Source: Pyropia yezoensis (Eukaryota > Rhodophyta > Bangiophyceae > Bangiales > Bangiaceae). From it: a stretch of DNA of 64,000 bases. The stretch is from contig CM020620.1 in the NCBI GenBank assembly GCA_009829735.1, forward strand, positions 19,442,020-19,506,019, in the 5' to 3' direction. The notes beneath the pieces are model-generated. The model did not search any database and was not told where the DNA came from. It saw nothing but the letters and a program-made list of their open reading frames with translations. Numbering within the stretch: position 1 is the first letter of the stretch; each line of letters begins with the position of its first letter. This document shows, piece by piece, positions 38,959 to 48,621 of this stretch. Made by a program: the position numbers and the translations under genes.

Positions 38959-41583
38959 ATGAGCTATCCTGGCGGAAGGGCGCCCGACTCGTGGGGCGCG
39001 CCCCCCGCGCCTCCACTCCCGGGCGGTGACGCCACCCGCAGCGGCAGCTACGGCGGCGGTGGCCCTGGCGGCGGCGGCTACTACCCTCCGGCGGATCCAT
39101 ATGGTAGTGGTGGCGGCGGTGGCCCGCCGCCACACGGCGGACCGCCGCCCTACGGCGGTCCACCGTCGTATGGCGGTCCGCCGTCGTACGGCGGTCCGCC
39201 GCCGTACAGCGGGCCGCCGCCGTACAGCGGACCGCCGCCGTACAGCGGGCCGCCGCATGGTGGGGGTGCCCCTCCGGCACATGGACCTTCTCCCCCAGCC
39301 CCCGCGGGCGGGTATGGACAATGGGGGCCGCCTCCTTCGGGTCCGTATGGGGATCATCCGACGCCGGGACACGGACCCGGCGTTGGGCCGGCTGCGCATG
39401 CGCCTCCACCGTATGCGGGTGGGCATGGGCAGGCTTCCCCGCCGCCGCAGCAGCAGCCACCTTCTGGCCACGCGTCCCCGGGTTTTACTAGCCGTAGTTT
39501 CTCTGGGGGAGTTGCTGTTGCCCCGTACGGTGCTCCGTCGGTGGGCTACCCCCCCCCTCCAGCAGGGGGTGCGCCCCCTTATAACGCCGAGCCATCTGGC
39601 TACCCGCCGTCGTCGGTCGCGTCCGGCTATGGTCATCCTCCGTACGGGGGACCCCCTGGCGCGGCCTACCCTCCACCTGCCGGCTATGGAGCGCCCGCCA
39701 CGGCGGGCGGCGCGTGGTCGGGCGCCCACGGCCCTTATCCACCTGGCGGGGGCGGGAGCGGCGGCGGGGCCCTTACCATGGAGATAAGTGCTGTGGGCTT
39801 GCGCGACCGCGACGCCTTCTCCAAGAGCGACCCGATGGCCGTTGTGTATGTGGGCGGCGCTTTCGGTGCACCGCCTGTTCATCTGCCGCCTGGGGCCCCC
39901 CCACAGGTGGGACTCGCGGAAGGCGCTCCCGCCGAGGTAGGCCGCACCGAAATGGTGCGCAACACACAGGCGCCTCGGTTCACCACCCGCATTGCCCTTC
40001 CGTATGTGTTTGAATCGGTACAGCCGCTGATTGTCAAGCTCGTGGACGTGGACGATGCAAAGAGCGCGCGGCTGGCGGACCAGGACGACCTTGGCGAAGC
40101 GAGAACTACGGTGGCCTCGTTGCTGTCGGGCCGCGTCCTTACTCTGCCACTTCACCCGTCGGGGAATGTAGGCGGTCGTCTAGGGGGGATAGGCCGCAAC
40201 TGGGGGTCCGTCACGCTCGTCGCCCACCTGGCGTCCCAGGAAGGTGGGGGGGCCGTGCGGCTGTCGTTTTCACCCGCGGCCACCAACCTGGCTCGCATGG
40301 ACGGGCCGTTCAGCAAGAGCGATCCGTATCTCAAAGTCATCCAGGTCATTCGCGGCTCGGGGCCGGTTGCCGCTGCAGCTGGCCGCGGACGCGGTGGTGG
40401 CGTTCTCGGCCGCAACCGGCGGCGCCCCCTGCCCGTCGCAGCGGGCGTTGCTCATTCACTGCTCCACACCTCGATCGTTATCCACAACAATCTCAACCCT
40501 GTGTGGCCTGGGGTATCGTTGTCGCTGGACTCTTCGGTGGGGGAGGAGCTCCGATTTGAGGTTTGGGACCACGACAGCACCGGGCGTGACGACATTATCG
40601 GGTCCGCTACAGCAGCGATGCCGTCGCTTGTGACGGGAACTGGGGCCCCTACCTCCCTGCCGCTGCTCAAACCGGGGCAAGAGGCGGCGGGCTCGGGTGG
40701 CGGCGGCGGCCGCTTCTCACGGACCCCTAAATCGCCTGGCATCCTGCACCTGTCGCACGTGTCTTCAACGACGGTACCGAACTTCACAGCCTACCTCCAC
40801 GGCGGTCTACAGCTGAACTTTGCTGTTGCCATCGATTTTACTGCGTCAAACGGCGCACCCGCCGACCCGGCGTCGCTGCACCATGACACGGACTGGACGC
40901 CATCTCCCTATGTGGCAGCTTTGCGCGCCGTTGGCGCCGTCCTCGAGCCCTACAGCCGGTCGCGCCGGTTCGCGGCGCTGGGCTTTGGGGCTGTCCTCCC
41001 CGGAGGGGGCGGGGGGAGGGTGAGCCACAATTTTGTGCTGGCGGGTGGGTCTGACCCGCACGTAACGGGCGTTGACGGCATTGTCGCTGCCTACCGCACC
41101 GCTTTAGGTGGGGTCACGTTATCAGGTCCTACCCACTTTTCCGAATCGATTGAACATGCGACGCGCCTGGCAGGGGCGGTGCCATTCTCCGCCGCCCACC
41201 AAGAGTACCATGTGCTTCTGCTCGTTACTGATGGGGAGGTCATGGATATGGCTGCGTCACAGAGGGCAATTGTGGCCGCCGCGGGGGTTCCGCTGAGCAT
41301 CATCATCGTTGGGGTGGGGCGCGGGCCGTTTGGCCGCATGGAGGACCTGGACGGGGACGCGCCCGTGGGGGGGGTGGCGGGTGGTGCGCCCGCGCCAGCC
41401 TATGGCGGCGGCATGAGCGGCGGTGGGGTTCCTGGTGGGGCGCCGCGGCGAGACCTGGTGCAGTTTGTTCCATTTGAACAATTCCGTGGCTCCCCGCCGG
41501 CTCTCGCCGCCGCCGTCCTCGCTGAGCTGCCGTCTCAGGTGACAGACTTTTGTGCCGCCCGGGGGGTATTTCCAAGGAGGTAG
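38959..41583 (+). CDS. Copine-family protein (C2-C2-vWA)
   Basis: A protein of 874 residues from MSYPGG. The first ~270 residues are Gly/Pro/Tyr-rich with repeated GGPPSY/SGPPPY units (about residues 57-98). Next come C2A (~272-420, FSKSDP acidic loop), C2B (~432-600, MDGPFSKSDPYLKV) and the copine vWA domain (~616-874) with the metal site DFTASN, plus TPYVAALRAVG-like and LLLVTDGEVMD motifs. Copines are cytosolic proteins that bind membrane phospholipids in response to Ca2+ and act in signalling and trafficking; plant BON1 is an example. The order C2-C2-vWA is the family standard. The YGGPP-rich head is longer than in typical members. The upstream in-frame Met (38851) gives a proline-rich extension and is less likely. 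Confidence 0.93.
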   Translation: MSYPGGRAPDSWGAPPAPPLPGGDATRSGSYGGGGPGGGGYYPPADPYGSGGGGGPPPHGGPPPYGGPPSYGGPPSYGGPPPYSGPPPYSGPPPYSGPPHGGGAPPAHGPSPPAPAGGYGQWGPPPSGPYGDHPTPGHGPGVGPAAHAPPPYAGGHGQASPPPQQQPPSGHASPGFTSRSFSGGVAVAPYGAPSVGYPPPPAGGAPPYNAEPSGYPPSSVASGYGHPPYGGPPGAAYPPPAGYGAPATAGGAWSGAHGPYPPGGGGSGGGALTMEISAVGLRDRDAFSKSDPMAVVYVGGAFGAPPVHLPPGAPPQVGLAEGAPAEVGRTEMVRNTQAPRFTTRIALPYVFESVQPLIVKLVDVDDAKSARLADQDDLGEARTTVASLLSGRVLTLPLHPSGNVGGRLGGIGRNWGSVTLVAHLASQEGGGAVRLSFSPAATNLARMDGPFSKSDPYLKVIQVIRGSGPVAAAAGRGRGGGVLGRNRRRPLPVAAGVAHSLLHTSIVIHNNLNPVWPGVSLSLDSSVGEELRFEVWDHDSTGRDDIIGSATAAMPSLVTGTGAPTSLPLLKPGQEAAGSGGGGGRFSRTPKSPGILHLSHVSSTTVPNFTAYLHGGLQLNFAVAIDFTASNGAPADPASLHHDTDWTPSPYVAALRAVGAVLEPYSRSRRFAALGFGAVLPGGGGGRVSHNFVLAGGSDPHVTGVDGIVAAYRTALGGVTLSGPTHFSESIEHATRLAGAVPFSAAHQEYHVLLLVTDGEVMDMAASQRAIVAAAGVPLSIIIVGVGRGPFGRMEDLDGDAPVGGVAGGAPAPAYGGGMSGGGVPGGAPRRDLVQFVPFEQFRGSPPALAAAVLAELPSQVTDFCAARGVFPRR

Positions 41584-42326
41584 CGGCGACGGTAGCGGGG
41601 TCGCGTCGATGCCTGCGCGGCTCACATCTGTTGCGCTACCCTACCTGTGTTTGGGCTCTGTTTGTCCTTGTACGTGTGCACCGCGGAGGCCCGCACTCGG
41701 CGTTACCGGCAGCGGCGCAGCTTTCCTGCTCGCTGCCTTCCCGTGCTTGGTTCGTTGCGCCACGGACGCACACTTGACGTTGTGTGCGGTTTTCTCAACC
41801 CTCTATGGCGGAGCAGTTGTAGGCGGGGCGGCGCACACCTCCCACGCATGCGGTTAGTTCTGTGTCGCTGCCATGCGGCGCTGTGGCCACGACGCCTTTG
41901 GCCCCGCGTGTCACGACACTGTGCGGGTATGGCCGACGCGACGACGGCGTGAAAGCCCACCCGCTCCAACGGCGCTTGTGATGTAGACGTTGGGAGCATG
42001 CCTGTGCGGCCGCTGACGCGGCGGGCATGGGGGAGAGGAAACCGAAGCAGTTGCGCGGGAGGGGGAAACTGCAGCCGGAGAGGAAAGGCGGGTAGTGCTC
42101 AGGGCAGCGCCGTGGGGTGAGGGTGGGCGAGGCACGGTGTCTTCGGAGTTGAGCGCTGTCGTGGGGGGTCGTCAGAGTGTTTGAATGTTGGGGCCTCGTG
42201 TTTGTGGGCGGGTCTCCGCACCTGGATGAGGTGCCCCTTATTCACTTGTGCGCACTGCACGGGTATGTACTGTATGATGCATCGTGGACCCGCAGAACAG
42301 TTCCAGCGAATGTAAATGAGGGATTT
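41584..42326. other. Intergenic stretch downstream of copine
   Basis: No reading frame with recognisable content. It should include the copine 3' UTR. Confidence 0.45.
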
Positions 42327-42474
42327 CTTGTAACGATCGTCGCGCTCCCAGACGTGCGAAAGTGCCGTAGTTGCCCTTGGCACGGGGACCTCCTGCGCCG
42401 CTTGTAACGATCGTCGCGCTCCCAGACGTGCGAAAGTGCCGTAGTTGCCCTTGGCACGGGGACCTCCTGCGCCG
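42327..42474. repeat. 74-bp tandem duplication
   Basis: Two essentially identical 74-bp units beginning CTTGTAACGATCGTCGCGCT lie head to tail (42327 and 42401). They end in GGGGACCTCCTGCGCCG and are followed by GCAGCGG. Function unknown. Confidence 0.9.
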
Positions 42475-42651
42475 CAGCGGCGGGGCAGCGATGGGCCTGC
42501 CGCACGACAGTCTGGTGCCGGGTGTGCTGGCTGGTGGTTTGCGCGGCAACGGACGAAGAGGCAGAGCGTTGCTTATGATGTGTACAGTATATACTGCGCG
42601 GGGGGGTGCATGCCCCAGGCCCATCAGTTTTACATATCCAAATTGGATCGG

Positions 42652-42659
42652 AAAAAAAA
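42652..42659 (-). terminator. RNA polymerase III terminator (T8)
   Basis: Eight T on the minus strand, four bases after the tRNA discriminator base. This is the expected Pol III stop signal and fixes the 3' end of the tRNA gene. Confidence 0.8.
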
Positions 42660-42663
42660 TGGT

Positions 42664-42763
42664 TGGATCAGCGGGGGGGCTCATTGTTGCAATCGATCCC
42701 CGGACCTCTCGCAGGCTTGCACTGGTATGCTAAGCGAGCACTCTACCACTGAGCTACAAACCC
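42664..42763 (-). tRNA. tRNA-Ala (AGC) with two 14-nt introns, one in the T loop
   Basis: Read on the minus strand: acceptor GGGTTTG, TA, D arm GCTC-AGTGGTA-GAGT, anticodon stem CTCGC/GCGAG, loop TTAGCA...T with anticodon AGC. A 14-nt insert (TACCAGTGCAAGCC) lies at the canonical 37/38 site. The T stem is CGGGG/CCCCG, but its loop is 21 nt: a normal ATCGATT plus 14 extra nt (GCAACAATGAGCCC). The 3' acceptor strand CTGATCC gives G1-C72, G2-C71 and the G3-U70 wobble that specifies alanine, with one T-T mismatch at 6-67 and discriminator A73. With both inserts removed the RNA is 72 nt. Without the T-loop intron the T stem cannot form. Ectopic tRNA introns are known from Cyanidioschyzon merolae. 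Confidence 0.82.
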
Positions 42764-43788
42764 AACTCACTGTCTTGACGTTCACGTCAACAGAAAGATA
42801 TTAAATTTAATGTTGTCATTGCAACAGACGAACGAAGGAAGACCCTCCGCCCACACGATCGTGCACTTCCTCTCCGTCGCTATCTACTTGACTTGTCGGT
42901 GCCACTCTTCACCTCCGCGCTGTCCAGGCAAGTCATTCCAGGTAGGTGCATCGACGAGGTGACGCCAGCTGTGAGGTGTATGTATCTTGGTACAGATTCC
43001 CACGCACTGCTCCCCTGCCGTCACACCGGCATGGGCCTCCACCCCGAAAGGCCTCTTGCCACCGACGGGTTCCCTAAGGACGACGCCCCCTGAAAGAAAA
43101 AGAGCCTCTCAAGGAAACTGGCGCCTCCTTGACTAAACTGTAGAGTGGGCGGCGACGAACAGCGACATCTCATCCGCGGGGCGGCGTGCGCGGCGCCATC
43201 CACCTCAGGCGGCCCCAGCCGCACCGCCCGCCCATCCGGTCCGTACTGCCGTGGCGCCAAGCAGCCCGAGACCTGGGCAGGGCATGACCAACGTCCGTCC
43301 ACAGTTGTTCCCACCCACGGATCGGCGGTCTCCCGGTGGCCAAATTTTCTATTATCTATCTCCACTTTTCGGTCAGAAAATGGATGCGCTCGAAGATCCT
43401 CGCTCCTCGCTCCCCATCCGCCCCCTTTGCGCGTCGCTCGCGCGGGGCCCGCCAGAGCCCCCGCTCTGCGCCGCCAGGCCGCGGCACCTTCCCCGCGACG
43501 CGCCCACCACGGTGGCCCGCGCGCGCGGCGAGCTCTCCCCTACATACAGCCAACGCCTCCCCCCCCCTCGACCAGCGCGCTGGCCGCGGTGGGGACGGCG
43601 CGCGGCGCGGCCTGGTGGGTCCGCCCCCCTCCCCCACCCCCCCCTGCCTGCCCCCCCTCCCGCACCTCCACGGCCCGTCCCCCTTTGTTCACCCGCCCCC
43701 CCCCCCTTCCCTCTGCTCCTTAGCCCCGCCCTGCCGGGTGGTTGGATCTCCGCTCCCGCTGCCGCCCGCCCGTCGCCCCCCTGCCACG
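42764..43788. other. Intergenic stretch
   Basis: An AT-rich patch lies near 42795-42830, just upstream of the tRNA start on its strand. The rest is GC-rich and Pro-coding in all frames, with no recognisable gene. The end next to 43789 should hold the promoter and 5' UTR of the TPR gene. Confidence 0.4.
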
Positions 43789-46700
43789 ATGCGGCGGCCA
43801 CCTGCGCGGCGGCGGCCGCCCGCGTGCCCCCCGCCCCCGCGACGGTCGACGGCGGTGGCCACTTTTTTCCTCCCGCCCCGACCGCCGGCGGCAGGCCACC
43901 CGCGGCTGTGGTTCGGGCGGGGGCTGCCCGCCGCCGCCGCCGTCGGCCGCTGCCGGCCGCCTCGACCGCCCGGCACGGCGGCCGCCCGCCCCCGCGGCTG
44001 GCCGTTGTTTCGCACCGGCGACGGCGGCAGTGGCGGCGGCGGTGGCGGCGGCGGTGGCGGTGGCGGTGGTGGTGGCGGTGGCGGCGGTGGTCGCGGCACC
44101 ATGGTCGCGTCGGTGGCCAACGGGGCGGCGGCGGCGTCACCCCCCCCAGCCGCGCCCTCCACCGCCACCACAGCCGGCGGCGGCGGCGGCTGGTTCGCCA
44201 CCCTCCCCGCCGCGGCCATTGCCGCGGCGGCCGCGGTGGTAGCCGCCGCCACCGCCGCGGCAGCGGCGGCAGCGGGCCTCCCCGTCGCCGCCGCGGCGTT
44301 GGCGGCTGCTGTTCAGGCGGTCGGGTTCGGGGTGCTCCTCACCGCCCTGCGGTCGGCGGGGCGTCGCGGCAACGACGCGGCGTCGGCCACGGCGGCGGCC
44401 GCCACCGCCGCCACCGCCGCCACCGCCGCCGCGTCGGCGGCAACCGCCGCGGCGGGGGCGGTGGCGGCCGCAACGGCGGCCGCCACCGCCGCGACGGCGG
44501 CGGCGGCCAAGGCAACGGCGACGGCGACGGCGGCGGCGACGTCGGCGGCGGCGGCGCGGCCGGCGGTGGCCGCGGCGGCGGCGGTGCGGGCGCTGCCGCC
44601 CGCGCCAGCGTCGCGGGTGGAGCGGCTGCGCCGGCGGCTGGCGGCGGCCACCGCCGCGCGGGACGAGGCGGACCGCCGCGCCGCGGCGGCGGCGGCGGAA
44701 GCCGCATCCGTTGGCGCCGCGGTGGCGCGGGCCGAGGCGACGCTGGTCAGCCGCCTGGCTGGACCCCCCCCGCGGGGGGGGAGGGCGGGGGGGGCGCCGC
44801 AGCCGCCGCGGCGGTGGCGGCAACGGCGCGCGCCACCGCCGTCGCCCCTCGCTGTGGATGACGACTTGGAGGGGGACGGGGAGGATGGGTGGGGGGCTGG
44901 CGAGGCGGGGGGGGGGGGGGGGGGGGGCGCCCGCCGCCGGCCCGCGGCGGCAAGCAGCGCGGGCCCCGGCGGGCCGCTGTAGATGACGCGGCCGACGGCT
45001 GGGGCGGGTCGGGGGATCGGGCGGGCCAGTGGGGGTGGCGGTCCCCGCCGCCCGACGGGTGGCCGCCGCCGCCGTCGCCGTCGCGGGAGGAGGGGCCTGC
45101 CCGGTGGGGCGCGCCGTCGGGGCGGGGCGGCCCCACGCGTGGGCGCCCGCCGGCCGACCGCGCCGGCCGGGACGGCGCGGCCGCCGCCGGATGGCCCGCG
45201 CCGCCGCCGCCGCCGCCGTCGCGGCGCGACGCCCCGGCGGCGGCGGCCGACGGCCGGCCGGCGTGGCCGGCCGCTGCGCCCGGCGCCATTGCCGGGGACC
45301 CTGGCGGGGATGTAAATGTGGTGTTTCGGCGGCGGCGGCGGCAGCAGCAGCAGCCGCCGCCGCCACGCCCCCCCCCCCGCGCGCCACCGCGGGCAGACGG
45401 TAGCAGCAGCCGCCGGCTGCGTCCCGCCGCCGCCGCTGCGGCGGCACGCAGCCCCTACCGCTTCTCCCGCGCCTCTTTTGGGGACGACCCGGACGACGCG
45501 GCCGGCGGTGCCGTCGACGAAAACAGCGCCCCCCCCCCCACCAACGCCCGCACCGACGCGGCCGCTGCGCCCGCGGGCGGCGGCGGCAGTGAGTGGGAGA
45601 CCCCGTCGTGGGCGGCCGCCGCGCCCGCTGCGGCGGCGGCGGGCGCGGCCGCCGCCGCCGCGGCGGGCACTGCCGCGGGCGCGCCGCCGCTGTGGCCGCC
45701 CGTGCCGCCGCCGCCGCCGCAGTCCGGGGGGGCGCCGACCGCGGCGGTGGCGGGCGCGCCGGCAGGCACGGCGGCCCCGCCCGCTGCGGCTGGGGAGGTG
45801 GGGGGGGCGGCTGGCGTGCCTGCAGCGGCGGCGGCGGCGACGGCGGCAGAACCGCCGACAGAGGCTGCACCGCGTCTGGTTGGCGAGGCGGCGGCGGCGG
45901 CAACGGCTCCGCCGCCCCCGCGGCCTGTTGCCATGCCCGACGGGGTGGGGCCCGGTGGCGCCGACGTTGTGCCCGTCACCCTTGCGGCCACGACGCTGGC
46001 GGCCGGCGGGGACGGCCGGGACGGGGCCGCCGCGACGCTGGCGGCCGGCGGGGACGGCCGGGACGGGGCCGCCGCGCCCGTCGCCGTGGCCGCGGCGGTG
46101 GCTGAGCTGGGAGCGGCCGCGGGGGGTCCCGCGGCCACGTCCACCCAGGGACGCACAACGGACGTGGTGGCAGCCGCCGAGGTCCCCGGGCCTCCCCTGT
46201 CTGACGCCGCCGCAGACCCAGACGACCCGCCGTTGACCGCCGCGTCGCCCCCCGCCGCTGTCGGCGGGGTCGACGCGCCGGCTCTGGCCGACACGTCGAA
46301 TGCCGCGGCAGTGTTGCCACCTACGGCGGTGGCGCCCGCTGCAGTTGACGCGGCCAGTGCCTCGGCCCCCGTACTCCATGACGCGGTCTCGCCCCCCTCC
46401 GACGCTGCCTCGGCCGTGGACGCCGTCGGTGCTTCCCCCCCCGCTGCCGTTTCGCCTGCGCCTGCTGTCGATGGCCTCGGCACGGCCGCCACGGACGGCG
46501 GGGCGGCGGGGACGGCGGCAGCAGCGGCTGCTGCGGATGAGTTTTCCTTTGAGAGCACGGGCGCAGCCCCGGGCGCAGGTGGTGCCTCCGCGCCAGCGGC
46601 GACGCAGGCGACACCCGCAGACGCGCCGCCGAGCGGCACCGTCGCGGCCGTCACCGCCCGTGTGATTACCGTCACAAGCGCGCCCCCCCCGGGTCCCGCC

Positions 46701-47360
46701 GCGGCCGCCGCCGCGACCACCCTCCCCACTGTCGCCGCCGCTGTGGGCGGTGGCACAGCGGGCGACGACGCCTCCGACGGCGATCGGTGGGGCGGCGAGA
46801 CCGCCGCCTCCCTCCTTGCCTATGGCCGTGCGCGCGCCGACGCGGGGCGGGCGGCGACCGCCGCGGCGGGCGGGCGCCTGACGCCCGCCGCCGAGGCGGC
46901 GTTTGCCGCCGCGGTGCGCCTCTTCACCGCCGCCCTCGACCGGTGCCCCCCGCGGGCTGCCGCGGGCGCCCCCTCCGCCCCTGCCGCTGAGGGTGGGGAG
47001 GGGGCGGAAGGTGGTGGCGCTGCCGCCACCGCGGAGGCGGCGCCGCCCGCCACGTCTGCCACCCCGCCCGCCCCCGTGGACGCAGGCGGGGGTGACCCGC
47101 CGGCGGGGGACGTGGCGCTACGCGCCGACGTGGCGGCCGCCCGTGGGGCGTGCCTCCTCTCGTGGGCCAAGGCGGACGTGACCGCCGCGGGCGCGGCGGG
47201 GCGGCTGTCGGCGGCCAACGGGGACCTGTACGCCGCGCTCGTTGACCGCCCCGACGATGCGTACGCGCTGTTCAACCGGGGCCTTGCGCTGTGCCTGCTG
47301 GCGGGCCTGGCGGGGGGCCACGTCGACGCCGGCTCCACCGGCGGGGGTGGCGGCAGCACC

Positions 47361-47392
<32 letters not shown>

Positions 47393-47891
47393 TACCGACA
47401 TTCCGGCGTCGACAGTAGCCGACGACCTCTACCTCGCCGCGTGCGCGCACTATGACAAGCTCCTGGGCATTGCGCCCGGCTCGCCGACGGCGTGGCTCAA
47501 TGGCGGCCTCGCCTACATCTCCCGCGCGCGGCTGGTGCACGCCCGCGTCCGCGGGCGGCTGCGGGAGCGGGCGGTCGCCGCGGCGGCGGCGGCGGAAGAG
47601 GCGGTCGCCGCGGCGGTCGCCGCGGGTGGCCGCATGAGCGGCGGCCGCGGCGCCGAGGCGGCGGCGGCCGCCGCCGCCGCGACCGCCGCTGCCGCCGCTG
47701 GTGGCGACGACGCCGACCCGGCGGGGGCGGCGGCGCTCGACGGGGACGCGGAGATTGCGGCGCTCTACTATGCCGACGCCCGTGACCGGTTTGGGCGGGC
47801 GGCCGCGCTGGCGCCCGCCGACGGGCGGGCGGCGCGCTATCTCGCCGCGTGTGATGACGCGCTGTACGAGCTGGGCTTTGAGGTGGAGTGA
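43789..47891 (+). CDS. Large Ala/Gly-rich membrane protein with C-terminal TPR domain, frame broken at G21
   Basis: The first part (43789 to about 44907) begins MRRPPARRRPPACPPPPRR, a basic transit-peptide-like start. It continues through a long poly-Gly run (about 44033-44095) to two or three Ala-rich hydrophobic spans (44205-44360) and an Arg/Ala/Glu helical coiled-coil stretch (44605-44755). The frame then meets 21 G in a row (44907-44927). The continuation lies in another frame and stays open to TGA at 47889-47891. It is low complexity up to about 46780, then forms helices like tetratricopeptide repeats (DDAYALFNRGLALCLLA; SPTAWLNGGLAYISRARLV; YYADARDRFGRAAALAPADG). I read it as one gene of about 1365 codons. 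TPRs bind partner proteins; a plastid membrane location is a guess from the N-terminus. Two genes with the first ending at 44982 is the alternative. Confidence 0.6.
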
Positions 47892-48621
47892 AAGAGGGGG
47901 TGGGGGGGAGGGGAGCGTTGACAGCCTGGCGGGTGATGGGTGAGTCTGGCAGGTGGGGGGTGGGAGGTGTGGGGGAGTGGGTGGCGGGGGATCGCGCCTG
48001 TAGAGTGGGTAGGGGTAGATTTCTGGGGCGTCGCGCGTGTGGGAAGGCGGGCCGTGGTGGGTTGCCGCTCGGGGGAGCAAACAGGCTTGGGCGCCACATA
48101 ACTGCGGAGCGACCGAGCGCGGAGCCTCTTCTCTTTGAGTCACGGTGATAAATTCTGAGGATCTGTGATAAAGTCTGACCTGTGGGACCCCTGTTGAAAG
48201 GCCATTGGGGAGGGCAATCCGCCTCGTTGGGGGTGCAGACGCAGATTGCACAGGCGGCACTTCTGCACATGGTGCTCATGATACATAGAAGCAAAAAACG
48301 GAGCGGATGATACGAGAGGAAAGAAGAGCTCATCAGCATGCCGCCCATACCACTCAAGGTTGTATTAAGCGTCGTGGTCGGGGCTTTATAGGCTGTTGAC
48401 GCGAACAAGAACGAGAGCCAGAGTGCTGCCGCTCCCGGTCCATCTAAGAGAGGTCGATATGAGTTGCAGGAAACGAGCTAAGTATGGTGCTTTCGAACGC
48501 CTGTGACTTGAGCTACACGGCGAGGGTACGAACGTCTTCCACAGGCACTCCACGGCAAAGCTACGACGGGCCGAGGTTGCGTGCGTCGCTCACGGGTATA
48601 AACACAATAGAGGACTTTAGT
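47892..48621. other. Convergent intergenic region
   Basis: It separates the 3' ends of the TPR gene (+) and the FAD enzyme gene (-). It contains a short repeated GTGATAAA(A/G)TCTGA-like motif near 48147 and 48164. No gene seen. Confidence 0.45.

Noticed and set aside
42664..42763. tRNA with only the anticodon-loop intron, ending near 42677
   Set aside because: The T stem and acceptor then fail to pair properly and the G3-U70 pair is lost. The two-intron fold explains everything up to the T8 stop.
43336..43788. N-terminal extension of the TPR protein starting MAKFSIIYL
   Set aside because: The extension is Pro/Arg-rich without family features. The later ATG starts a plausible targeting peptide. 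Not excluded, but unsupported.
44137..46379. Minus-strand open frames of nearly 600 and 690 codons opposite the TPR gene
   Set aside because: They are Arg/Pro-rich mirror frames of a GC-saturated coding strand, with no domain, and overlap each other. The plus strand has the TPR content.
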